This document shows positions 1 through 6,550 of a stretch of DNA of 13,403 nt, in pieces (the first letter of the stretch is position 1; each line of letters starts with the position of its first letter). Below the pieces are notes generated by a model. That model was not told the DNA's origin. It worked only from the letters and a program-made list of their open reading frames with translations, and searched no databases. The stretch is from JADKFD01 sp050250665 (GTDB lineage: Bacteria > Pseudomonadota > Gammaproteobacteria > Xanthomonadales > SZUA-5): assembly GCA_050250665.1 (NCBI GenBank), contig JBFWOF010000090.1, positions 1 to 13,403 on the forward strand, written 5' to 3'. A program made the translations under genes and the position numbers.

Positions 1-28
1 AAGCGAGAAGCACAAGCCCAGCCAAAGC

Positions 29-97
29 AGCGGAGCAAGCTCCGCTCTACGAGAGCGTCGGTGTACGGGGCCCTTGTAGTGACGAGCTTGCTCGGCA
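29..97. repeat. BIME-like inverted REP pair, copy A
   Basis: Two palindromes face each other. The left one, AGCGGAGCAAGCTCCGCT at 29-46, is followed by CTAC (47-50), so read on the minus strand it is a GTAG-headed hairpin. The right one is GTAG (76-79) followed by an imperfect hairpin TGACGAGC-TT-GCTCGGCA (80-97). A stem with a GTAG/GTGG tetranucleotide at its foot is the known pattern of REP elements mobilised by RAYT transposases in Stenotrophomonas and relatives. Two REPs in opposite orientation make a BIME. It lies downstream of the lpxL stop codon. Confidence 0.75.
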
Positions 98-153
98 GGA
101 TGTGCGGCTTTTCGGAGTAGCGGCAAAGCGAGAAGCACAAGCCCAGCCAAAGC

Positions 154-222
154 AGCGGAGCAAGCTCCGCTCTACGAGAGCGTCGGTATACGAGGCCTTG
201 GTAGTGCCGAGCTTGCTCGGCA
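154..222. repeat. BIME-like inverted REP pair, copy B
   Basis: This is the same unit as 29-97, displaced by exactly 125 bp: left hairpin 154-171, CTAC 172-175, GTAG 201-204, right hairpin 205-222. The right stem is perfect here (TGCCGAGC-TT-GCTCGGCA) and has one mismatch in copy A. Flanking sequence is shared too (from 1 and from 126), so 1-235 is a tandem duplication of about 125 bp. It may act as the 3' barrier or terminator of lpxL (stop at 249); that role is inference. Confidence 0.75.
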
Positions 223-248
223 GGATGTGCTGTGCGTCGATACGCCTT

Positions 249-1172
249 TCAGTCGTAGAGCGGCGGACCGGCCTGATCCGGGCGGGTCTTGAAGCGCGCA
301 TGCAGCCACAGGTACTGCTCGGGACAGGCGCGGATCAGTTGTTCCATCAGCGCATTGACCCGGCTGGTGTCCGCCAGCGCGTCCTCACTGGGGAAATCGG
401 TCAAGGGCGGATGCAGACGCAGGCTGTAGCTGCCGTCCGCCAGTCGCCGGTGCTCGAAGCCGATCACCGCCGCGCCACTGAGTCGCGCCAGCTGATGGGT
501 GGCGGTGATGGTGGAGGCGGGGATGCCGAAAAAGGGCGCAAACACGCGCTCGCCGCGTCGGTATTCCTGATCGGGCGCATACCAGAGCGCGCCTCCACTC
601 TTGAGGTAGCGCAGCACGCCGCGCAGCTCGTCGCGGCGGTACATGGCATCGGCGTAACGCAGTCGGGCGGTTTTCACGGCCCATTCGAAAGCCGGGTCGT
701 GGTGCTCGCGATACATGCCAGCCAGCGCCATGAAGCGGCACAACAATCGGCCGGCGAGTTCCAGATGGCTGAAGTGGGCACCGACCAACAACACCCCGCG
801 GCCAGCCTTGCGTGCGGCTTCGATGTGTTCCAGTCCCTCGACGTTCACGCTCAGGCGAGCCACCCGCCGCGCTGAGCCGAACCAGCCCCAGGCAAAGGCC
901 ACCAGCATGCGCCCCGATTCGCGCGCGTTCTCGACGGCCACGCGCTCGCGCTGATCGGGCGTCCACTCGGGGAAACACAGGGCCAGATTGCGCCTGAGAA
1001 TGTGCCGGCGGCGCGGCAGCAGCGCCAGCACCCATGGCCCGACCGCAGCTCCCATGGCCAGGGCCCATCGATGCGGAATCCGCGCGATCAGCCATAGCAG
1101 GCCGACGCCGATCCAGCCCGGCCAGCAATACGGATGCCAGAGCGGCCTGGCGGCAGTTTTGACTTTGCGCAT
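249..1172 (-). CDS. lpxL: Lipid A biosynthesis acyltransferase (LpxL/HtrB family)
   Basis: This 307-aa inner-membrane enzyme would transfer an acyl chain from acyl-ACP to a lipid A precursor. The catalytic HX4(D/E) motif of the family is visible as HFSHLE (His133, Glu138). Further family landmarks are the hydrophobic N-terminal segment (about 19-50), RRNLALCFPEW (about 60-70), APDQEY, FFGIPAST and the C-terminal WLHARFKTRP. The length is typical. ATG at 1172 is the first plausible start, but it has no Shine-Dalgarno; CCCCCC precedes it. The divergent neighbour waaA makes Kdo-lipid A, so the two genes form one LPS locus. The heptamer array starting at 1190 occupies its promoter region. Which acyl position it acts on (LpxL versus LpxM type) cannot be read from sequence. 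Confidence 0.88.
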   Translation of the reverse strand: MRKVKTAARPLWHPYCWPGWIGVGLLWLIARIPHRWALAMGAAVGPWVLALLPRRRHILRRNLALCFPEWTPDQRERVAVENARESGRMLVAFAWGWFGSARRVARLSVNVEGLEHIEAARKAGRGVLLVGAHFSHLELAGRLLCRFMALAGMYREHHDPAFEWAVKTARLRYADAMYRRDELRGVLRYLKSGGALWYAPDQEYRRGERVFAPFFGIPASTITATHQLARLSGAAVIGFEHRRLADGSYSLRLHPPLTDFPSEDALADTSRVNALMEQLIRACPEQYLWLHARFKTRPDQAGPPLYD

Positions 1173-1178
1173 GGGGGG

Positions 1179-1184
1179 ATCATA
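1179..1184 (-). promoter_or_regulatory. Possible -10 box of lpxL (TATGAT)
   Basis: On the minus strand TATGAT matches the sigma70 -10 consensus at five of six bases and ends 6 bp before the lpxL ATG. A start site used from it would fall at or just before the ATG, giving a leaderless or near-leaderless mRNA. That would fit the absent Shine-Dalgarno. No -35 hexamer is recognisable, because that position lies inside the heptamer array. This is a weak, inferential call. Confidence 0.25.
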
Positions 1185-1189
1185 AGGGC

Positions 1190-1374
1190 GGTTGTTGGTT
1201 GTTGGTTGTTGGTTGTTGGTTGTTGGTTGTTGGTTGTTGGTTGTTGGTTGTCGGTTGTCGGTTGTCGGTTGTCGGTTGTCGGTTGTCGGTTGTTGGTTGT
1301 TGGTGAGAGCTGGCGCCGCACGGAAGCAGGGAGGTCAGCTTTTGCCAGCAAGCGACAACCAGCAACCAACTACC
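1190..1374. repeat. Heptamer-armed inverted element E1 (lpxL/waaA divergent gap)
   Basis: The left arm, 1190-1301, is 16 uninterrupted 7-bp units: eight GGTTGTT, six GGTTGTC, then two GGTTGTT. The core, 1302-1353, is unique sequence. The right arm, 1354-1374, has three inverted units: GACAACC, AGCAACC and AACTACC. The element begins 17 bp upstream of the lpxL ATG and ends 58 bp before the waaA ATG, so it takes up most of this divergent promoter gap. The like units grouped in blocks suggest growth by slippage. Two further elements of the same design lie at 5131-5408 and 7465-7703. No coding potential is credible. Confidence 0.93.
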
Positions 1375-1432
1375 CAAAGCACCGTGCCCCGTCAGCTGCG
1401 ATACTGCGCGCCCGACCTGATTCGCTTGGCTC

Positions 1433-2728
1433 ATGCGTCTCTCGCGCCGCCTCTACACGCTCGCGATGTATCTGGCCATGCCGGTGATCCTGTATCGCCT
1501 GGCATTCCGTGGCTTGCGCAATCGAGGCTATTTTTCGCGCTGGCTGGAGCGCTTCGGCTGGTTTCGTGATCCCGGTTTCGAGTCCTCGATCTGGGTGCAC
1601 GCGGTATCGGTGGGTGAGTTCAATGCCGCCATTCCGCTGATCGAGGCGCTGATGCAGCGTCACCCAGATGCGCCGCTGGTGGTGACCACGATCACGCCCA
1701 CCGGCTCCGACCGGGTGCTGAAGCAGTTCGGCGACCGGGTGTTTCATGTCTATCTGCCCTACGATCTGCCGGCTGCGATCGAACGCTTTTTCAAACGCGT
1801 GAAACCGCGCATTGCGCTGGTGATGGAAACCGAAATCTGGCCGAATCTGTACTTCGCCTGCCGCGAGCGAAAGATTCCGATCTTCATCGCCAATGCCCGC
1901 CTGAGCGAGCGCAGTCTGCGCGGCTATGGCCCGGCGATCTCGCTGATCACCGAGGCGGTGCAGTGCGCCACGCTGGTGGCGGCGCAGTCGCAGGTGGACA
2001 GCCAGCGCTTCCTGCAGCTGGGGGCGCCGCCGGAACGGGTGCGCGTGGTCGGCAACATCAAGTTCGACATGGCCGTGCCTACGGGCCTTGATGACAACGC
2101 GCGCGAATGGCGTGAGCTCTGGGGTGCGCTGCGGCCGGTCTGGATCGCGGCCAGTACCCATGAAGGCGAAGAGGCGGCGGTGCTGCAGGCCCATGCCCGC
2201 ATACTCGGCCGATTTCCCGACGCGCTGCTGATTCTGGTGCCACGTCATCCCGAACGCTTCCGGGCGGCGATATCGCTGTGCCGTTCCTACGGATTCCGCA
2301 CCAGCTGCCGCAGCGAAGATTCGATCGCCTCACTGGATTCGCAATGCTTCGTGGTCGACAGCATGGGTGAGCTGCTGAAGTTCTATGCCTGCGCCGACGC
2401 CTGCTTTGTGGGCGGTAGCCTGGATCACATCGGCGGCCACAATGTGCTGGAGCCGGCGGCCTTGCGCAAACCGATACTGATAGGCCCGCACACCTTCAAT
2501 TTTGCCGAAATCACCGACACGCTGATACGGGAGAACGCGGCGCTGCGCGTTGCCAACGGGGCGGCACTGGGTAGCCAGATCGTGCGTATCCTCAGTGATC
2601 CGGCCCGGGCCGAGGCCATGGGCGAGGCAGCCATGGCCGTGGTCGAACGCGAGCGCGGCGCAGTGCCGCGCACGATAGCGGCCATTGAGGACATCCTGGC
2701 CGCTGTGGAGCCGCATTCGCCACGGTAG
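1433..2728 (+). CDS. waaA: 3-deoxy-D-manno-octulosonic acid (Kdo) transferase
   Basis: This 431-aa GT30 glycosyltransferase adds Kdo from CMP-Kdo to the lipid IVA precursor at the cytoplasmic face of the inner membrane. Residues about 8-25 form the single N-terminal membrane anchor. Family landmarks follow in order: WVHAVSVGE (54-62, with the proposed catalytic base Glu62), TTITPTGSDR (85-94), METEIWPN (131-138), VGNIKFDM (206-213), STHEGEE (241-247), RHPERF (271-276) and GGHNVLEP (334-341). The length is normal. ATG 1433 gives the expected anchor; no clear Shine-Dalgarno precedes it. It converges on tolC across a 211-bp REP-rich gap and diverges from lpxL across a heptamer element. Nothing in the sequence says whether one or two Kdo residues are added. 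Confidence 0.95.
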   Translation: MRLSRRLYTLAMYLAMPVILYRLAFRGLRNRGYFSRWLERFGWFRDPGFESSIWVHAVSVGEFNAAIPLIEALMQRHPDAPLVVTTITPTGSDRVLKQFGDRVFHVYLPYDLPAAIERFFKRVKPRIALVMETEIWPNLYFACRERKIPIFIANARLSERSLRGYGPAISLITEAVQCATLVAAQSQVDSQRFLQLGAPPERVRVVGNIKFDMAVPTGLDDNAREWRELWGALRPVWIAASTHEGEEAAVLQAHARILGRFPDALLILVPRHPERFRAAISLCRSYGFRTSCRSEDSIASLDSQCFVVDSMGELLKFYACADACFVGGSLDHIGGHNVLEPAALRKPILIGPHTFNFAEITDTLIRENAALRVANGAALGSQIVRILSDPARAEAMGEAAMAVVERERGAVPRTIAAIEDILAAVEPHSPR

Positions 2729-2764
2729 CGGGGCCGAGCCAGCCCGGCAGAATGTTCCGCTCCT

Positions 2765-2834
2765 GTAGGTCCAGACTGGTCTGGACGCTCTTCCCACACC
2801 GTGCCTGAAAGCGTCCAGACGAGTCTGGACCCAC
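2765..2834. repeat. REP pair with GTCCAGAC stems
   Basis: GTAG (2765-2768) is followed by the perfect hairpin GTCCAGACTGGTCTGGAC (2769-2786). A second hairpin, GTCCAGAC-GA-GTCTGGAC (2813-2830), is followed by CCAC (2831-2834), which is a GTGG head on the minus strand. The two units face inward with their heads outside, the opposite arrangement to the 29-97 pair. They share the tail GACGCT. The pair lies between the convergent waaA and tolC genes and could act as a bidirectional transcription barrier; that role is inference. Confidence 0.75.
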
Positions 2835-2862
2835 CAAAGCCAAGACAAAGCCCAGCCAGAGC

Positions 2863-2931
2863 AGCGGAGCAAGCTCCGCTCTACCAGAGCTTCGGTATTC
2901 GAGGCTTTGGTAGTGCCACGCTTGCTCGGCA
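2863..2931. repeat. BIME-like inverted REP pair, copy C
   Basis: This is a third copy of the unit seen at 29-97 and 154-222. The left hairpin AGCGGAGCAAGCTCCGCT is identical (2863-2880), followed by CTAC (2881-2884). GTAG is at 2910-2913 and the right hairpin (2914-2931) has lost pairing at two positions. The spacer is similar but not identical (CGGTATTCGAGG against CGGTATACGAGG). It ends 8 bp from the tolC stop codon. Like copies A and B it sits beside the 3' end of a gene. Confidence 0.72.
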
Positions 2932-2939
2932 GAAACTGC

Positions 2940-4316
2940 TTACTTCAGCAGCGCGTTCACTGCCTGCAGGTCGGCCACCGTGATGGTGCCGGCGGCCTGC
3001 TTCAGTCGCAGCGAGTTCAGCAGGTAATCGTGACGGGCTCGGGCGTAATCGCGCTGGGCCTGGAACAGCACCTGCTGGCTGATCAGCACGTCGACGATGG
3101 TGCGGGTGCCAACCTCGAATCCGGCCTGGGTGGCATCCAGTGCGCTCTGTGCCGAAATCTGCGCCTGCTTGCGGGCTTCGACTTCGCTGATGCCTGCCGC
3201 TACCGCGCGGAAGGCGTTGCGGGTGCTGCGCGTGACGGCGCGCTTTTCCTGCTCGTAGCGATCGGCAGCCGCGTCACGGTTGTAGGACTCCTGACGCACC
3301 CGCGACTGGGTGGCGAAGCCCTCGAAGATCGGCACGTTCAGGGTGATCCCGAAGCCGTGGTCACGAAAATCCGAGCCGGCCGGGAAGGACAGACTGTTGG
3401 AGGAGCGCGAGCCCCAGGAGGTCTGATCGACCCAGGTGTAGTCGGCGCTCAGCGTCGGCAGATGGGCGGCCTTGGCCGTATTGACGTTTTCCTCGGCCTG
3501 CTTGAGATCGAAGCGGCGGATGGCCAACAGCGGGCTCTCGGCCTCGGCGGTGGCGACCCAGTCCTCGGTCTTGTCCGGGCTGGGACGGCTCAACGTGATG
3601 TTCTCGGCCAGCGGGCGGACGTCGCTAACCGGCTTGCCGGTCAGTTCGGCCAAGGCTTCGTAGCTGTCGTCCAGCTGGTTCTGCGCCAGGATTGCCGCAG
3701 CGCGTGCGCCATCGTAGCGGGCCTGCGCTTCATGCACGTCGGTGATGGCCGACAGACCCACCTCGAAGCGCTGCTGCGCCTGCTCCAGCTGACGGTTGAC
3801 CGCGGTTTCCTCGGCCTTGGCCGCTTCCAGATTGGTGGTTGCCGTCAGCGCACTGAAATAGGCTTCGGCCACGCGCACGATCAGGTTGTCGAGAGCGGCA
3901 TCGTAGCTGGCTGCCACGCTGGATTCACCGGCGCGGGCACCACGCAGCCGGGTGTAGTTGGCCTGACTGTAAATGGTCTGGGTGAGCTGCAGACGATAGG
4001 TGCGCGAGGTGGTATCGCCATTGCCATCGGCACGGCCGAAGCGGACAGTGCCATCCGGCTGCGGGATCGAGGTGATCTGCGAGCTGCTGCTGTTGGAATC
4101 ACCCAGACCGGCGCTGCCGCTGAGATTGGGCAGCAGCGAGGACCGCGCCTGCACCACGCCCTCGCCAGCGGCGTACATCGCCGATTCGGCGGCGGCCAGT
4201 TGCGGATCACTGGCGCGGGCCATTTCGTAAATCTGGGCCAGGTCGGCAGCGCTGGCGCTGCCGGCGAAGGCCGACAGTCCGGTGATCAGGGCAATGGTCA
4301 GGGTATGGCGACGCAT
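2940..4316 (-). CDS. tolC: TolC-family outer membrane efflux channel
   Basis: This 458-aa outer-membrane channel is the exit duct for tripartite efflux pumps and type I secretion. A Sec signal peptide is clear: MRRH, a hydrophobic stretch, then ASA before ADLAQIYEMA (cleavage near residue 23). The mature start DLAQIYEMARASDPQL and the repeated helical segments with FEVGLSAITDVHEAQARYDGA and the matching FEVGTRTIVDVLISQQ show the internal duplication typical of the family. An AAGAGG Shine-Dalgarno at 4324-4329 lies 7 bp before the ATG. It follows pcm by 22 bp and is probably co-transcribed. The HlyD/ABC exporter operon lies upstream on the same strand, so this may be its outer-membrane partner, but a general channel serving several pumps is equally possible. 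Confidence 0.93.
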   Translation of the reverse strand: MRRHTLTIALITGLSAFAGSASAADLAQIYEMARASDPQLAAAESAMYAAGEGVVQARSSLLPNLSGSAGLGDSNSSSSQITSIPQPDGTVRFGRADGNGDTTSRTYRLQLTQTIYSQANYTRLRGARAGESSVAASYDAALDNLIVRVAEAYFSALTATTNLEAAKAEETAVNRQLEQAQQRFEVGLSAITDVHEAQARYDGARAAAILAQNQLDDSYEALAELTGKPVSDVRPLAENITLSRPSPDKTEDWVATAEAESPLLAIRRFDLKQAEENVNTAKAAHLPTLSADYTWVDQTSWGSRSSNSLSFPAGSDFRDHGFGITLNVPIFEGFATQSRVRQESYNRDAAADRYEQEKRAVTRSTRNAFRAVAAGISEVEARKQAQISAQSALDATQAGFEVGTRTIVDVLISQQVLFQAQRDYARARHDYLLNSLRLKQAAGTITVADLQAVNALLK

Positions 4317-4338
4317 GGAAAACCTCTTGGGATAATCG

Positions 4339-5001
4339 TCAGAATTCGAAGCGGGACGCGGGCTGCGCGCCGTGCAAATAGGGTAGGTCGGTCTCGAACA
4401 GGCTCTTGGCTTCGATGTAGTCTGGGCCCTGGCGTGTCAATACCGCGGCATTCATCACCGGCGACTTGCCGTGGACCACGAACAGCCGGCCGCCGGGCTT
4501 GAGCCAGCGTTGGAAGGATTCGGGAATGACCGCGACCGCACCGGTGACGGCGATGGCATCAAAAGTCTGGGCCGGGTGGAAATCGAAAGCATCGCCGGCC
4601 TGCACCTGACAGTTGCGGATGCCGCAGGACCCGATCCGGGCGCGGGCGCGCTCGGCCAGATCGGCATGCAGTTCGATGCTGAGCACCTGACGCGCCAGGC
4701 GCGACAGGCAGGCCGACAGAAATCCGCTACCCGTGCCGATTTCGAGCACGTCTTCGTCGCCGGTCAACTCCAGCGCCTGCAGCAAACGGCCTTCAACCAC
4801 GGGCTTCATCATGAACTCGCCGTGCTCCAGCGGGATCGCCAGATCGGCAAAAGCCAGCTTGCGATGCCGCGGCGGCACGAAGTCCTCGCGCTTGATCTCG
4901 CTGAGGACGTCGAGCACACGCGTGTCCAGTACCTCCCACGGGCGCACCTGCTGTTCCACCATATTGAAGCGAGCACGTTCAAAATTGAGCGATCCGGCCA
5001 T
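4339..5001 (-). CDS. pcm: Protein-L-isoaspartate O-methyltransferase family protein
   Basis: This is a 220-aa class I SAM-dependent methyltransferase. Canonical members methylate isoaspartyl residues in aged proteins to start their repair. SAM motif I is VLEIGTGSG (85-93), with the acidic ribose-binding residue in SIELHADLAERA just after it. AVTGAVAVIPESF and LKPGGRLFVVHG are later family motifs. The N-terminal NMVEQQVRPWEVLD is typical of the Pcm-like proteins encoded beside tolC in proteobacteria. I chose ATG 5001; a TTG at 5034 would add 11 residues that look unlike the family. No strong Shine-Dalgarno is visible. Substrate specificity of this tolC-linked branch is not certain from sequence. 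Confidence 0.85.
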   Translation of the reverse strand: MAGSLNFERARFNMVEQQVRPWEVLDTRVLDVLSEIKREDFVPPRHRKLAFADLAIPLEHGEFMMKPVVEGRLLQALELTGDEDVLEIGTGSGFLSACLSRLARQVLSIELHADLAERARARIGSCGIRNCQVQAGDAFDFHPAQTFDAIAVTGAVAVIPESFQRWLKPGGRLFVVHGKSPVMNAAVLTRQGPDYIEAKSLFETDLPYLHGAQPASRFEF

Positions 5002-5130
5002 GGCTTTGTCTACAAATCCGAGTTGAAAAGGCAAGACGACAAGGGTAGCGGTCCACGACCGGGTTGCTCAAGGGCGAAGCTTCGGTTTTGGCGGGCCTTG
5101 TTCATAAGTGCCAGAGGTCACCGGGGGCCT
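5002..5130. other. Non-coding gap upstream of pcm
   Basis: The 129 bp between the pcm start and heptamer element E2 should hold the pcm-tolC promoter, but I see no convincing -35/-10 pair. The only small structure is the palindrome CGAAGCTTCG near 5074-5083, followed on the plus strand by TTTT. Confidence 0.5.
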
Positions 5131-5159
5131 GGTTGTCGGTTGTTGGTTGTCGGTTGTCG

Positions 5160-5183
5160 GTAGGAGCGGTCTCACGCGGAGAC
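5160..5183 (+). repeat. REP-like hairpin with GTAG head
   Basis: GTAG (5160-5163) is followed by GAGCG and the stem GTCTC-ACGCG-GAGAC (5169-5183). It forms the start of the left half of the 36-bp inverted repeat. The opposite copy (5341-5376) has a degenerate AAGG in place of the head. Confidence 0.5.
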
Positions 5184-5218
5184 GCGGAGGGCGCGGAGTG
5201 CAGCAGGCCTTGGCCGTG

Positions 5219-5244
5219 GTGGGTCAGGAGACTTGTCTGGACGC
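5219..5244 (+). repeat. Degenerate GTCCAGAC-type REP
   Basis: GTGGGTC, a 3-bp interruption, then AGAC-TT-GTCTGGACGCT resembles the minus-strand reading of the hairpin at 2813-2834 (GTGG head, GTCTGGACGCT tail). It is a diverged copy of that family inside the core of element E2. Confidence 0.5.
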
Positions 5245-5291
5245 TTCCCCTGCACCGGAGCAGCCGGCCTTCGTGACGCGTCGGGCGGCAA

Positions 5292-5314
5292 TCGCGGACA
5301 GAGTCCGCTCCCAC
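5292..5314 (-). repeat. REP-like hairpin, GTGGGAGCGGAC type
   Basis: On the minus strand this reads as a GTGG head (5314-5311), then GAGCGGAC-TCT-GTCCGCGA, with a 6-bp stem GCGGAC/GTCCGC (5294-5299 and 5303-5308). The layout is the same as the unit at 7601-7622, with a different stem sequence. Confidence 0.6.
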
Positions 5315-5416
5315 GGGAAGCAACAGCAGCTCGCGCTCTTCTCCGCGACCTCCGCGTCTCCGCGTGAGACCGCTCCTTCCAACAACCAGCAACCAGCAAC
5401 CAACAACCGCTCCTCC

Positions 5417-6550
5417 TCAATCCAGGGTCTTCCGGAAGCGCTTCGCCCCCAGGGCCACCACCACCAGCGTGAACACCAGCAAGGGCCACAGGTTAGGCCA
5501 GACTTCGGCCGGGCCATTGACCTTGAGCAAGACGCCGCGAACGATGCGCAAGAAATGGGTCAGCGGCAGCACTTCGCCAATGTTCTGGGCCCAGCCGGGC
5601 ATGCCGCGGAAAGGGAACATGAAGCCGGACAGCAGGATCGACGGCAGAAAGAAGAAGAAGGTCATCTGCATGGCCTGCATCTGGTTGCGTGCCAGGGTCG
5701 AAAACAGCAGCCCGACCGACAGATTGGCAATCACGAAGGCCAGCACGCACAGCAGCAGGAAGGGAATGGAGCCGAGGATCGGCACGCCGAAGATGAAATG
5801 AGCGGCGCTCAGGATCACCGTGACCTGGATGTAAGCCACCAGAATGTAGGGCACCAGCTTGCCGATCATGATTTCTATCGGCCGCACCGGCATCGCCAGC
5901 AGATTCTCCATGGTGCCGCGCTCGCGCTCGCGGGCGATGGCGAGGCCGGTCTGCATGATCAGGGTCATGGTCAGAATCACGCCCATCAGTCCGGGGACGA
6001 TATTGAACTGGGTGATGCCTTCCGGGTTGTAGCGGCGCTGGATGCGCAGATCGATGGGCCCCGGTTTGGCCGCCAGACTGGCCAGTGGCCCGGTCAGTTC
6101 GGTGGCCACGGCCTGATCGATCAGGGTGCTCAGTGCGGCGATGGCATTGCCACTGGCGACCGGATCGGTGGCATCGATCTCCATCAGCAATTCGGGCCGC
6201 TGTCCTCGCACCAGATCGCGGGAAAAATTGGCCGGGATACGCAGCAGGAACAGCACTTCGCCGCGTTCCAGCAGGGCCCGTGAGCCCTCGATGGTCGGCG
6301 CCGCAGGTCGCAGATCGAAATAGTCCGAGTTTTCCATGGCCGAGATCAACCGCCGCGAGAACTCGCTCGATTCGGCGCTGACGACCGTGGTCGGCAGATG
6401 CTTGGGGTCGGTGTTGATTGCAAAACCGAACAGCAGCAACTGCATGATCGGAATGCCCACCATCATCGCGAAGGTCAGTCGATCCCGACGCATCTGGATG
6501 AATTCCTTGCCGAGCACGGCCAGCAGTCGACGCATTGAAAATCGGTTCAT
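5417..6550 (-). CDS. ABC-2 type transporter permease (YbhS/YbhR-like)
   Basis: This 377-aa inner-membrane subunit belongs to an exporter. The topology is typical of ABC-2 permeases: one membrane helix near 25-44, a large periplasmic domain to about 180, then five further helices (about 183-204, 230-250, 263-287, 298-313 and 354-368). The cytoplasmic coupling motif RERERGTMENLL (207-218) and RRYNPE before it match the YbhS/YbhR group. Its ATG overlaps the ATPase stop by 4 bp (ATGA), so the two are translationally coupled. Enteric ybhGFSR operons encode two permeases; here only one follows, and a repeat element then pcm come next. A homodimer is the simplest reading. The substrate is unknown; YbhFSR relatives are linked to drug and cation export. 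Confidence 0.9.
   Translation of the reverse strand: MNRFSMRRLLAVLGKEFIQMRRDRLTFAMMVGIPIMQLLLFGFAINTDPKHLPTTVVSAESSEFSRRLISAMENSDYFDLRPAAPTIEGSRALLERGEVLFLLRIPANFSRDLVRGQRPELLMEIDATDPVASGNAIAALSTLIDQAVATELTGPLASLAAKPGPIDLRIQRRYNPEGITQFNIVPGLMGVILTMTLIMQTGLAIARERERGTMENLLAMPVRPIEIMIGKLVPYILVAYIQVTVILSAAHFIFGVPILGSIPFLLLCVLAFVIANLSVGLLFSTLARNQMQAMQMTFFFFLPSILLSGFMFPFRGMPGWAQNIGEVLPLTHFLRIVRGVLLKVNGPAEVWPNLWPLLVFTLVVVALGAKRFRKTLD

Larger units (their letters stand above)
5131..5408. repeat. Heptamer-armed inverted element E2 with nested 36-bp inverted repeat
   Basis: The left arm has four units: GGTTGTC, GGTTGTT, GGTTGTC, GGTTGTC (5131-5158). The right arm has four inverted units: AACAACC, AGCAACC, AGCAACC, AACAACC (5381-5408). 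Just inside them is a second inverted repeat, 5163-5198 against 5341-5376, matching at 35 of 36 positions. The 142-bp centre carries two further REP-like hairpins (5219-5244 and 5292-5314). The element starts 130 bp upstream of the pcm ATG and ends 8 bp after the ABC permease stop codon. It may terminate the efflux operon; that is inference. Confidence 0.92.

Noticed and set aside
102..875. 257-codon open frame on the plus strand
   Set aside because: It is antisense to lpxL and starts inside the BIME repeats, with no family similarity.
1190..1374. CRISPR array
   Set aside because: The units are 7 bp and contiguous with no spacers, and no cas gene is present.
1400..1405. GATACT as a waaA -10 box
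   Set aside because: It matches the consensus at only four positions, and no -35 lies at the right distance, so I did not list it.
1088..1569. Several small open frames across the heptamer array, encoding QPTTDN-like or VVGCWL-like repeats
   Set aside because: A 7-bp array stays open in several frames by composition alone. No ribosome-binding site or conserved non-repeat part supports them.
2907..4502. 531-codon open frame on the plus strand
   Set aside because: It runs antisense to tolC and into pcm. The tolC frame has a signal peptide and family motifs, while this one is Gly/Gln/Arg-rich without any recognisable domain. Long antisense frames are expected in GC-rich DNA.
5002..5034. TTG start extending pcm by 11 residues
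   Set aside because: The ATG at 5001 gives the usual family N-terminus, and the added residues look unlike the family.
5108..6283. 391-codon open frame on the plus strand
   Set aside because: It is antisense to the ABC permease and begins in element E2. It is Gln/His-rich with no domain.
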